From Gammaproteobacteria bacterium (GTDB taxonomy: Bacteria > Pseudomonadota > Gammaproteobacteria > JABHGC01), in the NCBI GenBank assembly GCA_027077805.1, contig JALWTS010000011.1, forward strand, positions 23,622 through 87,621: 64,000 nucleotides of DNA. Reading direction: 5' to 3'. The notes beneath the pieces are model-generated. The model saw only the letters and a program-made list of their open reading frames with translations. It was not told where the DNA came from and made no database searches. Both the position numbers and the translations under genes were made by a program. This document shows positions 37,919 through 47,432 of this stretch, piece after piece (position 1 is the first letter of the stretch; each line of letters begins with the position of its first letter).

Positions 37919-39439
37919 CTATTTCTTCCCACTACTTACAAACAAGTCAATGACGGGATTTTTAGTTTCATTCCAATACTGATAGCCTAGCTCTTTTAGA
38001 AAATGGGTAAAGTCTTTTCGTTCTGCTTTAGGCACTTGCACCCCGACTAAAACTCGACCATAAGCGGACGCATGATTGCGGTAATGAAATAAACTAATAT
38101 TCCAACGATGTCCCATTTTAGTTAAAAAATTTAATAAGGCACCCGGACGCTCAGGAAATTCAAACCGATACAGTTGTTCATTCGTTACCGATGGTGCATG
38201 ACCGCCAACCATATGACGTATATGCAATTTTGCCATTTCATTATCAGACATATCGAGCACAGGATAGTGATTAGCTTGTAAACATTGAATAAAGTCTTGT
38301 TTTTCCCCTTGTTGCATTTCTAAACCCACAAAAATTTGGGCAAGACTATCATCCGAATAACGATAATTAAATTCAGTAATACCACGTTTACCAATCGTTT
38401 GGCAAAATTTTAAGAAACTACCGGCGTGTTCTGGAATCGTTACCGCAAGCAAGGCTTCTCGTTGTTCGCCGAGTTCCGTGCGTTCAGAAACATGACGTAA
38501 GCGATCAAAATTCATATTCGCCCCACTATTAATCGCAATCAGATTGTGATTAATCATGCCTTGTTGTTGTATATATTTTTTAATACCTGCAATACCTAAA
38601 GCACCAGCGGGTTCTACAATGGCTCTGGTATTATCAAAAATATCTTTAATTGCGGCACAAATTTCATCGGTAGAAACTAATAACATTTCATCAATGACAT
38701 GTTTTGCTAAACGAAAGGTTTCTTTGCCAACTTGTTTTACAGCGACACCATCAGCAAAAATACCGATTTGATTTAATATCACCCGGCGTTGCGATTGCAG
38801 TGCTTTATACATAGACGGTGCATCTTCAGGTTCTACCCCAACAATTTTAATGTCTGGACGCACATATTTAATATAAGTACCAATACCTGTAATTAAGCCA
38901 CCACCGCCAACAGGCACAAAAATTGCGTGAATGTCTTGATTATATTGACGCAATAATTCCATTGCAATAGTGCCTTGCCCCGCAATCACCTCAGGATCAT
39001 CATAAGGATGCACAAAGGTTTTTTGTGATTTTTCACTTAAGGCCATAGCATGTTTACATGCTTCATCATAGGTATCCCCATATAAAATAATTTCAGCTCC
39101 CCAACTCCCCACTGATTTGACTTTAATTTCAGGGGTAGTACAAGGCATAACAATTGTAGCTTTAATCCCCAAAGTCCTAGCGGATAATGCCACCCCTTGT
39201 GCATGATTACCTGCCGAAGCAGCCACCACACCCTTGCCTTTTTCTTCAGGCGATAAGGAAAACATTTTGTTATAAGCCCCCCGTAATTTAAATGAAAATA
39301 CGGGTTGTAAATCTTCTCGTTTTAAAAAAATCTGATTCTGCCAACGATGCGATAAGTTTTTGGCATAATCTAAGGGGGTTTCTTTGGCAATATCGTAGAC
39401 TCTGGCACGGAGGATTTTTTCAATGTAGCTTTCAGGCAT
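37919..39439 (-). CDS. ilvA: Threonine ammonia-lyase, biosynthetic
   Basis: This encodes 506 residues, the long biosynthetic form. The PLP lysine is K51 in FSFKLRGAYNK, and the phosphate-binding glycine loop is VPVGGGGLITGIG. Two ACT-like regulatory repeats fill the last 170 residues (FLKFCQTIGKRGITEFNYR and LLNFLTKMGHRWNISLFHYR, each quoted at its core). It makes 2-oxobutanoate from threonine, the first step of isoleucine synthesis, and the family is inhibited by isoleucine. It stands alone here; no leader peptide attenuator is seen upstream. Confidence 0.96.
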   Translation of the reverse strand: MPESYIEKILRARVYDIAKETPLDYAKNLSHRWQNQIFLKREDLQPVFSFKLRGAYNKMFSLSPEEKGKGVVAASAGNHAQGVALSARTLGIKATIVMPCTTPEIKVKSVGSWGAEIILYGDTYDEACKHAMALSEKSQKTFVHPYDDPEVIAGQGTIAMELLRQYNQDIHAIFVPVGGGGLITGIGTYIKYVRPDIKIVGVEPEDAPSMYKALQSQRRVILNQIGIFADGVAVKQVGKETFRLAKHVIDEMLLVSTDEICAAIKDIFDNTRAIVEPAGALGIAGIKKYIQQQGMINHNLIAINSGANMNFDRLRHVSERTELGEQREALLAVTIPEHAGSFLKFCQTIGKRGITEFNYRYSDDSLAQIFVGLEMQQGEKQDFIQCLQANHYPVLDMSDNEMAKLHIRHMVGGHAPSVTNEQLYRFEFPERPGALLNFLTKMGHRWNISLFHYRNHASAYGRVLVGVQVPKAERKDFTHFLKELGYQYWNETKNPVIDLFVSSGKK

Positions 39440-39525
39440 AGTTATTATTTTTATGGTTTAAAGATAGTGCTTATTATAGCAAAATAGTGGGTTAAAATAT
39501 CATGGAATAATAAGGTCTTTCCAAG

Positions 39526-40266
39526 CTAAACAGGATTCGCAATATCCACAAACTCATGTTCCAATCCAAACTGCTTTGCCAAATGTTGTCCTAAGGCTTG
39601 GATGCCATAACGTTCTGTCGCATGATGACCTGCGGCAAAATAATGGATATTTAATTCTCTGGCAATATGTACCGTAGGTTCTGAGATTTCACCACTAATA
39701 TAGGCATCTACATCTAAAGCCACCGCATTATTAATAAAATTTTGAGCGGCCCCGGTACACCAAGCAATACGTTTTATTGTTTTATCGTTAGCCGCAATAT
39801 AGAGAGGTTCTTGACCTAAGCCTTGTTGTAATTGTAATGCAAGCTCTTCGCCTGTTGAGACTTGATTTAACTCACCATAACACACTAGTTCTTGTTTGCC
39901 TTGATAATTCCAATTTAATCGTTTGGCTAATTGCATGTTATTACCTAAACTCGCATGGTCATCTAAAGGCAAATGGTAGGCAACTAAATTGATATTATTT
40001 TGTAATAATAACTGTAAGCGATTTTTTTTCATACCAACAACGATTGGATTTTCACCTTTCCAAAAATAGCCATGATGTACTAACACTATATCTGCTTGTT
40101 TTTCAACGGCGACGTCTAATAAAGCCATACAAGCGGTTACGCCCGTAATAATTTTATTGACTTGGGTTTTGCCTTCAACTTGTAAGCCATTGGGACAGTA
40201 GTCTTTGTATTCATGGATTTCTAATAAAGAGTTCGCATAAGCTAATATATTATCTAATTTAGCCAT
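39526..40266 (-). CDS. Nif3-like dinuclear metal centre protein (YbgI family)
   Basis: This encodes 246 residues. Metal-binding motifs are IVLVHHGYFWKGE, YHLPLDDH and AGHHATERYG, and the opening YCPNGLQVEG and ITGVTA match E. coli YbgI. The family forms hexameric toroids with two metal ions; the biochemical role is unresolved. I placed the start at 40266 (MAKLDNIL) because AGGGA sits nine bases upstream; 40275 is possible. The divergent DegS-like protease gene begins 68 bp away, an arrangement seen in many gammaproteobacteria. Confidence 0.9.
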   Translation of the reverse strand: MAKLDNILAYANSLLEIHEYKDYCPNGLQVEGKTQVNKIITGVTACMALLDVAVEKQADIVLVHHGYFWKGENPIVVGMKKNRLQLLLQNNINLVAYHLPLDDHASLGNNMQLAKRLNWNYQGKQELVCYGELNQVSTGEELALQLQQGLGQEPLYIAANDKTIKRIAWCTGAAQNFINNAVALDVDAYISGEISEPTVHIARELNIHYFAAGHHATERYGIQALGQHLAKQFGLEHEFVDIANPV

Positions 40267-40334
40267 AAAAGCCATTCCCTACAGAATAAAAAATAGTTAT
40301 AATATTATAGTTACTTTAGCAATGTTATTATATT

Positions 40335-41480
40335 ATGCGTCACTTATTTTCACTTTTTTCGGTTTCCATTACTGCGGGTTTATTAGCTGCAATGCTATTT
40401 TTACTGTTTCAACCGCAATTTTTGAGCCAAGCACCTACCATCGAATTTAATCAAGTTGATTCCGCCACCTTAGTATCGCCACCCGTATTAAATGGTCCTG
40501 TTTCATATGCCAGTGCGGTATCACTGGCAGAGCCTGCAGTCGTTAATGTTTATACCGCAAAGATTGTAGAACAAGGCAATAATATTTTGTTTAACGATCC
40601 ATTATTTCGACAATTTTTTGGCAATCAATTAAAATCGAGAAAGCAATTAGAAACGAGTTTGGGTTCAGGTGTCATCGTCAGTTCTCAAGGTTATATATTA
40701 ACGAATCACCATGTTGTTAAGCAAGCGGATGAAATTCAAGTCTCATTAGCAGATGGTCAAAATGTATTTGCTAAAATAGTCGGTGTTGATCCTGAAGTGG
40801 ATTTAGCGGTATTAAAAATTAATGTTGCCAATCTGCCGAGTATTACCTTTGGCAATTCTGATCAAGTCAAAGTTGGCGATATTGCCTTAGCCATTGGCAA
40901 TCCATTTGGCGTAGGACAAACCGTCACTATGGGCATTATCAGTGCGACAGGTCGTCGTGATTTAGGCATTAATACCTTTGAAAATTTTATTCAAACCGAT
41001 GCGGCCATTAACCCCGGAAATTCGGGCGGTGCATTAATTAATGCCTTAGGTGAATTGATTGGCATTAATACGGCAATTTTTTCAAAATCAGGCGGTTCTC
41101 AAGGCATTGGCTTTGCAATTCCGATTGATATTGCTAAAGATGTGATGATTCAAATTATTCGTTATGGTCATGTGAGACGTGGTTGGTTAGGTGTAGAAAC
41201 ACGTAATATTAGTAAGAAATTAATTCAATTATATCAACTGCGTGTTGATAAGGGGGTTTTAATCTCAGGTGTATTACGCAATGGTCCTGCGGATAAAGCA
41301 GGCATTGAACCTGGGGATGTGATTACGAAAATTGATGGTCAAGTGGTAGAAAATTCCAAAACCTTAATTGATTTAATTGCGTTTAAACCACCGAATACAA
41401 AACTCAGAATCGAGGGTGTTCGTGGCAAAAAGCGGTTTAAGGTAACCATTGTTACGGGGGAGCGTCCCGTGATAAAATAA
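40335..41480 (+). CDS. Membrane-anchored trypsin-like protease, DegS/AlgW type
   Basis: This encodes 381 residues. One transmembrane anchor (about 4–30) is followed by a trypsin domain with the triad H126 (ILTNHHVV), D156 (DLAVLKI) and S230 (NPGNSGGAL), then a single PDZ domain (about 280–370). This matches DegS/AlgW, which sits on the periplasmic face, senses misfolded outer-membrane proteins through its PDZ domain and cuts anti-sigma factor RseA/MucA. It might also be a general HtrA, but the single PDZ and the anchor favour DegS. No rpoE or anti-sigma genes lie in the window. Confidence 0.92.
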   Translation: MRHLFSLFSVSITAGLLAAMLFLLFQPQFLSQAPTIEFNQVDSATLVSPPVLNGPVSYASAVSLAEPAVVNVYTAKIVEQGNNILFNDPLFRQFFGNQLKSRKQLETSLGSGVIVSSQGYILTNHHVVKQADEIQVSLADGQNVFAKIVGVDPEVDLAVLKINVANLPSITFGNSDQVKVGDIALAIGNPFGVGQTVTMGIISATGRRDLGINTFENFIQTDAAINPGNSGGALINALGELIGINTAIFSKSGGSQGIGFAIPIDIAKDVMIQIIRYGHVRRGWLGVETRNISKKLIQLYQLRVDKGVLISGVLRNGPADKAGIEPGDVITKIDGQVVENSKTLIDLIAFKPPNTKLRIEGVRGKKRFKVTIVTGERPVIK

Positions 41481-41486
41481 CAACAT

Positions 41487-41519
41487 AAGGGGCTTGATTT
41501 TAAATCAAACCCCTTGTTT
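41487..41519. terminator. Bidirectional terminator between the protease gene and prfB
   Basis: AAGGGGCTTGATTT / AAATCAAACCCCTT forms a 14-bp stem with one internal mismatch and is followed by GTTTT. The prfB stop codon (41505–41507) lies inside the right arm, so the terminator doubles as the end of the coding sequence. Confidence 0.85.
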
Positions 41520-42603
41520 TAAACTTTCCTCAATAAACTGATCCAAATCCCCATCTAATACCGCCTGAGTATTACTAGTTTCAACCCCTGTACGCAAGTC
41601 TTTGACTCTGGATTGGTCTAAAATATAGTTGCGAATTTGACTGCCCCAAGCAATGTCCGATTTGTTATCTTCCAAGGCTTGTTGCGCTGCATTTTTTTGC
41701 ATAATTTCCAATTCATAAAGCTTGGCTTTTAATTGTTTCATTGCCGTGGCTTTATTTTTATGCTGTGATCTGTCATTTTGACATTGTACCACGGTATTTG
41801 TTGGTAAATGAGTAATTCTTACGGCCGATTCTGTACGATTGACATGTTGTCCCCCTGCACCGCTTGCACGATAGACATCAATTCGTAAATCACTGGGATC
41901 AATTTCAATTTCGATTTCATTATCAATTTCAGGTGATACGAATACCGCCGCAAATGAGGTATGACGGCGATTACCCGAATCAAAAGGCGATTTCCTAACC
42001 AAACGATGCACGCCGATTTCAGTGCGTAGCCAACCAAAGGCATAATCACCAATAAACTCAATCGTAGCACTTTTAATTCCTGCCACTTCCCCAGGCGATA
42101 CTTCAATCAGTTTGGTTTCAAATTGATGTTGTTCGCCCCAACGCAAATACATCCGTAATAACATTTCTGCCCAATCTTGAGCTTCAGTGCCACCTGAACC
42201 TGATTGAATATCTAAGAACGCATTATTCGCATCCATTTCACCTGCAAACATTCGCCGAAATTCTAATTGTTTGACTTGTTGTTCAAATTTGGCTAAATCC
42301 TCAACTACGGCTGTAATGGCATCGTCATCCTCTTCACTCACTGCTAAATCTAATAATTCCTGGCTGTCAACTAAGCCTTGAGATAAATCTTGTAAAACTA
42401 AGACAATGCCTTCTAATTCCCCACGCTCTTTGCCTAGTTTTTGTGCCAGTTCAGCTTGCGTCCAAATCTCTGGTGATTCTAATTCTCTTAATACTTCCAC
42501 CAAACGCTCTTGTTTTCTATCAAAGTCAAAGATACCCCCGTAATGCTTGGTTTTTTTCTTGTAATTGTTGTAATTGATTGATAATTGGATTCAATTCTCT
42601 CAT
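41505..42603 (-). CDS. prfB: Peptide chain release factor 2, with programmed +1 frameshift
   Basis: The gene needs a +1 shift to be read through. Twenty-five codons from the ATG at 42603 ([19 protein letters not shown]...) end at an in-frame TGA (42528–42526). Skipping one base continues in the +1 frame for 340 codons, giving 365 residues, the E. coli length. Domain landmarks are [15 protein letters not shown], the UGA-reading tripeptide SPF, and the catalytic [15 protein letters not shown]. The protein ends translation at UAA and UGA; its level is autoregulated because low RF2 favours shifting at its own UGA. AGGA lies 11 bases before the ATG. It follows gspK by 18 bp. The usual downstream lysS is absent. 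Confidence 0.97.
42525..42540 (-). promoter_or_regulatory. prfB +1 recoding site
   Basis: On the minus strand CGGGGGTATCTTTGAC contains the Shine–Dalgarno-like GGGGG, the slippery CTT and the UGA stop followed by C, a weak termination context. It matches the classical AGGGGGTATCTTTGAC at all but the first base. Confidence 0.95.
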
Positions 42604-42621
42604 AATATTTATATCCTTTTT

Positions 42622-43548
42622 TTATTTACTATCTGTCAACTCCTCAAAATCGCTAGGTAAAGCTAAAGCATAGCCTTGTTGCCAACGCAAAATATTAAAA
42701 TCTTGAGCAATGCCTGTGGCTTTCACCACAACGGCATCTAAGAAAAACTTATCACCTTGTGGTAATTTGGCATTCACAATAATACGAAATTGTTTTTCTC
42801 GATTGCCACCTAAATATTGGCTAGGAATATTAAACGGTGGTGGTATCATTTGTCCACCTTTTGCTTGTTGTCGTTGTTCAAGATAAGCATCTACTAACTC
42901 TGTTTTCACATTAGGAACAGATAGCATGACTGCCTTACTCGCTACGGCAAAATCCAATCCTGATTTTTGTGAATCCACTGTAATAAAAGGCTGAACTTTG
43001 GCAAATACGCTTTTTGTCATACCATAAACTTGTTGCAATTCAGAAATATGGTCAAAAAAGCCATCTTTTGCCCCATAAGGATAATCTGCTTGTTCATATT
43101 CAGGGTCTTCTGCCCCATTCAACTGCTTAAACTGGTTATTATCCCGCCAATCAATGATGGCATCCGCTAAAGCCTGTGCCTGACCTTCTTCCTCTACAAA
43201 TTGTAACAACAAACCTTTGATTAAACTTTTATCGGCATAATTCAAATCAATTAAACCTGCGACATCGTAAATGGCAATTAATAACTGGCTTTGCTCAAAC
43301 TCCCACAAATACACACTACCATCGGTTTTCCATTGACGTTGTATCGGATTTTGTGATACTTCCCATACTGCCCGATAAAACCCTGCTTGTGCCAAGGCTT
43401 CTGCTTGGGCATGATGACGATAATTGCGTGTGAGTTGAGTTTCAGTACGCATACTAAAAGCAAAGCTACTGGCAATGACAGTAAGTAAAATAACTACCCA
43501 TAGAACAATGAGTAAAGCAATGCCTTGTTGACTCGTTGATCGATTCAA
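42622..43548 (-). CDS. gspK: Type II secretion minor pseudopilin, GspK-like
   Basis: This encodes 308 residues. A prepilin-type N-terminus, QQGIALLIVLWVVILLTVIA, provides the glycine for processing and the hydrophobic helix. The large globular part contains the LIDLNYADKSLIKGLL, ADAIIDWRDNN and GAKDGFFDHISELQQV segments typical of GspK, which caps the pseudopilus. No other type II secretion gene is in the window, so it is either an orphan or works with a system elsewhere. prfB follows 18 bp downstream in the same direction. Confidence 0.9.
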   Translation of the reverse strand: MNRSTSQQGIALLIVLWVVILLTVIASSFAFSMRTETQLTRNYRHHAQAEALAQAGFYRAVWEVSQNPIQRQWKTDGSVYLWEFEQSQLLIAIYDVAGLIDLNYADKSLIKGLLLQFVEEEGQAQALADAIIDWRDNNQFKQLNGAEDPEYEQADYPYGAKDGFFDHISELQQVYGMTKSVFAKVQPFITVDSQKSGLDFAVASKAVMLSVPNVKTELVDAYLEQRQQAKGGQMIPPPFNIPSQYLGGNREKQFRIIVNAKLPQGDKFFLDAVVVKATGIAQDFNILRWQQGYALALPSDFEELTDSK

Positions 43549-43678
43549 GATTAAATGCTCAAATTAGTGCTAGTATCGTTTTCATATCTCATTCTATTCC
43601 CTTCTAACTTTCTTTTCAATTAACACATAAGCTAATCTCTGCTAAACTTAGCACTATTTCAATTAAAAACAATTCACC

Positions 43679-45271
43679 ATGAACTTAGACCGAATCGCTA
43701 TTAAACTTCGAGCAAGAAACAACTGGGAAGCGTTGGACTTAGGGGTTAGGATGATACAGTCTTGGTGGCGTTTAGTTTATTTGGTTTGGTTTTTGGTGAC
43801 TTTGCCGATATTGCTACTGTTAAACCTGATTTTTTATCAAAATCCTCTCATTGCCGCCGCATTTCTATGGTGGTTAAAACCTTTATTTGATCGCATGGTA
43901 TTATTCGTCTTAAGTCATGCCGTATTTTCTGAGCATTTGACATTAAAACCAATACTACAAGCCTGGCCAAAATTATGGTTTAGAAGCTGTTTTTATCCTA
44001 TGACGCTTGCGAGATTTAGCCCATTTCGTTCCTTTTATTTACCCGTATGGCAATTGGAAGGACTGACTGGTCATGCTCGTTCTAAACGGCAACAAATCTT
44101 ACATCGTAACGTTACTTCCGCAGGTTGGCTGACCATTATTTGCTTGCATTTAGAAGGCATTATCTATATGAGTTTGTTTATGTTAATTGATTTGTTTGCC
44201 CCCATTACCTTACAAGGAGATATTTGGGAACAATTAATGTTTGAACAAAGCAATATTGAATTATTGTCCAATATTTTTGCTTACCTCGCAATGACAGTCA
44301 TTGAACCATTTTATGTTGCCAGCGGTTTTGCCTTATATTTAAATCGCCGTACCCAATTGGAAGGTTGGGATATTGAATTAAACTTTCGCCAATTTCAACA
44401 ACAACAGCAATCCAAAACCAATACCAGTCATAGCACAGCAATTCATCATAAAAAGCCAATCACCCACTCATTGCTATTCGCACTCGGTCTAGGCCTAAGT
44501 TTTATCACAGCAACAAGCCTACCCTCACCTGCTCAAGCAGAAATAGTAAATAATAACATTGCCAAGGAAAATATTGCAGGCAGTTGTGATAATGAGCAAA
44601 TCAAACACTTAAATGAAAACACTGCGGCTGGAAAAGCGATTAAACAAATTTTACAACAAGCGGATTTTAAACATTGTACCGTTGAAAATCGCTGGTATTA
44701 CTCTGCTGAAGAAGATAAAGACGAAGATAAACTTGATTTAAGCTGGCTAGATTGGTTAGAGGATTGGCAAGGGATGGTATCTGTTGCCCAATTACTTGAA
44801 GGATTGTTATGGGGAATAGTCATTAGTTTAGTGATTTGGGTAGCATTCCATTTCAAACGTTGGCAACATTTATTTCCTAGATTATACCAACCCAAATCTA
44901 AAAAAATTCCACCCAAAGTGCTATTTGGTATGGATATTAGCCCAGAATCCTTGCCTAAAAACATTGCAGAACAAGCACTTGCTTTATATCAACAACAACA
45001 TTATCGTGAAGCCTTAAGTTTATTATATCGAGGTGCTTTAGTAAGTTTAGTCAATCATTATGCAATAGAACTAAAAACCAGTGCCACTGAGCAAGATTGT
45101 TTATTAGCCATTCAATCATTATCAACTGAGTTACAACACTATTTTGCTGACTTAAGCCAATCTTGGCAATTCGTTGCCTATGCTCATAAAATACCAGAGC
45201 AACAACAAATTGCGGATTTATGTCAAGCATGGCCTCAACATTTTGCCTTACCATCAACCATAACATCATGA
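43679..45271 (+). CDS. DUF4129 domain membrane protein
   Basis: This encodes 530 residues. Several hydrophobic segments lie in the first 230 residues (RLVYLVWFLVTLPILLLL, LHLEGIIYMSLFMLIDLF), another near 290 and one near 380. The C-terminal soluble DUF4129 region has LALYQQQHYREALSLLYRGAL. It is the first gene of a four-gene operon with DUF4350, MoxR and DUF58 genes and ends with an ATGA overlap. DUF4129 proteins accompany MoxR operons; the process they serve is unknown. Confidence 0.85.
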   Translation: MNLDRIAIKLRARNNWEALDLGVRMIQSWWRLVYLVWFLVTLPILLLLNLIFYQNPLIAAAFLWWLKPLFDRMVLFVLSHAVFSEHLTLKPILQAWPKLWFRSCFYPMTLARFSPFRSFYLPVWQLEGLTGHARSKRQQILHRNVTSAGWLTIICLHLEGIIYMSLFMLIDLFAPITLQGDIWEQLMFEQSNIELLSNIFAYLAMTVIEPFYVASGFALYLNRRTQLEGWDIELNFRQFQQQQQSKTNTSHSTAIHHKKPITHSLLFALGLGLSFITATSLPSPAQAEIVNNNIAKENIAGSCDNEQIKHLNENTAAGKAIKQILQQADFKHCTVENRWYYSAEEDKDEDKLDLSWLDWLEDWQGMVSVAQLLEGLLWGIVISLVIWVAFHFKRWQHLFPRLYQPKSKKIPPKVLFGMDISPESLPKNIAEQALALYQQQHYREALSLLYRGALVSLVNHYAIELKTSATEQDCLLAIQSLSTELQHYFADLSQSWQFVAYAHKIPEQQQIADLCQAWPQHFALPSTITS

Positions 45272-46455
45272 GTAATCAACGACAAAATTTTTATATTATT
45301 ATTCTTGTTGCTGTTTTAATTATGGCATGGCTAACGCATTGGTGGTTTAATCATTATACCTATGGTCCTCATTGGAAAAATCAAGCCTGGTCATTTCAAG
45401 CCGTGCATAATCCCTTGCTGGCAGCCGAACGTTTACTCACTGAATTTAATTATAATGTCAATAGCATACGCCAACTACGAGAATTGGATATTACCACGCT
45501 AGATTCTGGGACACTAGTTTTAAGTACGCCCACATTTAGCATTAGTAAAACCCAAGCAGAACAATTATTAGATTGGGTACATTTAGGGGGTCATGTTATT
45601 TTAGGGGTAAAACGCAGTTACAATCCAAATGAAGATAATACGCCGAATTATTTACTGGATTTTTTTTCCTTAACGGTGAAACGTCGTGATTCCTATGGTT
45701 TCGATTTATACTGTGGTTTAGATTGCACTCAAGAAGAACAAGAACAACAAGCATTCAATAAAACCACGCCTATCCATCTGCAACAACAACAATTCGTCGC
45801 TGATTTATGTTGTTTTATATTTAAAGACGAATATCAACATGCCACATGGATAGCAGAAGATAAACATGGAATCCGAGCATTACAATATCAATATGGTCAA
45901 GGTTATTTCACCTTACTCAGTGATATAAGTATTTTTAATAACCGTTATATTGGACAATATGATCATGCCGCAATTTTACAAGCCTTAGTTCAACAAAAAA
46001 ATCACCCTAAAGTAGGGTTACAATACTTGACTGAGATGCCTTCTTTATTGACTATTTTATGGGATAAGGCGTATTTATTCATTATCAGTTTTAGTATTGC
46101 TTTAGTATTATGGTTACTATGGTCAAATTACCGCTTTGGTCCTATTATACAAACAATGGATAATCGTCAAAAAAACCTGTTGCAACATATTGAGGCCAGT
46201 GGTCGGTTTTTGTGGCAAAAAAATCAAGCAGAAGTATTACATCAAGCCAGTTGTGATGAATTGCTTAAATATATTGAACATTACCACCCCGCTTGGCAAT
46301 ATTTAAACAGCACAGAACTCTATCAAAAACTTGCCCAACACACCCAGCTTTCAATCACTGACATTAATCAAGCATTTACTAAAGACAATTTAAGCCAAGA
46401 ATTAGCATTTTTTCGTAAAATTCAACTATTACAACTTATTAGGAATCGTTTATGA
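45268..46455 (+). CDS. DUF4350 domain protein
   Basis: This encodes 395 residues from the ATG at 45268, which overlaps the preceding TGA (ATGA). It has an N-terminal hydrophobic helix (IIILVAVLIMAWLTHWWF), the DUF4350 region with LDWVHLGGHVILGVKR, and a second helix near 280 (FIISFSIALVLWLLW). The N- and C-terminal parts likely straddle the inner membrane. It ends with another ATGA overlap with moxR. Confidence 0.86.
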   Translation: MSNQRQNFYIIILVAVLIMAWLTHWWFNHYTYGPHWKNQAWSFQAVHNPLLAAERLLTEFNYNVNSIRQLRELDITTLDSGTLVLSTPTFSISKTQAEQLLDWVHLGGHVILGVKRSYNPNEDNTPNYLLDFFSLTVKRRDSYGFDLYCGLDCTQEEQEQQAFNKTTPIHLQQQQFVADLCCFIFKDEYQHATWIAEDKHGIRALQYQYGQGYFTLLSDISIFNNRYIGQYDHAAILQALVQQKNHPKVGLQYLTEMPSLLTILWDKAYLFIISFSIALVLWLLWSNYRFGPIIQTMDNRQKNLLQHIEASGRFLWQKNQAEVLHQASCDELLKYIEHYHPAWQYLNSTELYQKLAQHTQLSITDINQAFTKDNLSQELAFFRKIQLLQLIRNRL

Positions 46456-47417
46456 GTATTACTATTGAACAAGCTCATCAAACTGCACAAGCCATTCATC
46501 AACAAATTCACCAAGCCGTAGTTGGTCAAAATGCGGTGATTGAACAAATATTACTGGCCTTATTTGCAGGGGGGCATGTTTTAATTGAAGGTGCCCCAGG
46601 ACTAGGTAAAACTTTATTAGTTCGAGCTTTATCGCATTGTATCTCAGGCCAATTTTCTCGAATACAATTTACCCCTGACTTAATGCCAACGGATGTTACA
46701 GGTCATGCCTTATTTGATTTAAAAACCGAACAATTTGAAATTCGTAAAGGCCCTGTATTCACCAATTTGCTATTAGCCGATGAAATCAATCGAGCCCCTG
46801 CAAAAACTCAAGCGGCATTGCTAGAAGTCATGCAAGAAGCCCAGGTAACCATTGAAGGGAAACCCTTTCAATTATCCCCACCCTTTATGGTATTAGCGAC
46901 CCAAAACCCGATTGAACAAGAAGGGACTTATCCCCTACCTGAAGCACAATTAGATCGGTTTTTATTAAAAGTCAAAATCGACTATCCTGACAAAAACGAA
47001 GAAAATCAATTAGTTGCCAATATTACCCAAGGTCAAATTGGTGATAATCTTAATGTCTCGCAACTAGAGGTGATTACCCAAGCTGACACCATTATTGCCA
47101 TTCAAACCGCCACAGCCAATTTACAAGTCGATCAACAAGTGATTGACTATGCGGTAAACATCGTCAGAACCACTCGTGAATGGTCTGGGATTGCCGTAGG
47201 TTCAGGGCCAAGAGGTAGTATTGGTTTAATTCGAGTTGCCAGAGCCAAAGCCTTGCTGGCAGGTCGAGAATTTGTCATTCCTGATGATATTAAACAAGTG
47301 GCGACCTCCGTATTAAGACACAGAATTATTTTGTCGGCAGAACTGGAAATTGAAGGTCATCACAGTGATTTTGTGTTGGAACAAATTTTAGAAAAAGTGC
47401 CGGCACCTCGAATGTAA
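46452..47417 (+). CDS. MoxR-family AAA+ ATPase
   Basis: This encodes 321 residues. Walker A is GAPGLGKT (47–54), Walker B is LLLADEINRAP, and the sensor ATQNPIEQEGTYPLPEAQLDRFLL is typical (core motif TQNPIEQEGTYPLPEAQ). The C-terminal lid has GPRGSIGLIRVARAKALLAG. It is the second MoxR in the window, alongside the one at 6360. Its operon partners (DUF4129, DUF4350, DUF58) suggest it assembles or maturates a membrane or periplasmic complex; no client is identifiable here. Confidence 0.94.
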   Translation: MSITIEQAHQTAQAIHQQIHQAVVGQNAVIEQILLALFAGGHVLIEGAPGLGKTLLVRALSHCISGQFSRIQFTPDLMPTDVTGHALFDLKTEQFEIRKGPVFTNLLLADEINRAPAKTQAALLEVMQEAQVTIEGKPFQLSPPFMVLATQNPIEQEGTYPLPEAQLDRFLLKVKIDYPDKNEENQLVANITQGQIGDNLNVSQLEVITQADTIIAIQTATANLQVDQQVIDYAVNIVRTTREWSGIAVGSGPRGSIGLIRVARAKALLAGREFVIPDDIKQVATSVLRHRIILSAELEIEGHHSDFVLEQILEKVPAPRM

Positions 47418-47432
47418 CTTAAGGGTTATCTT

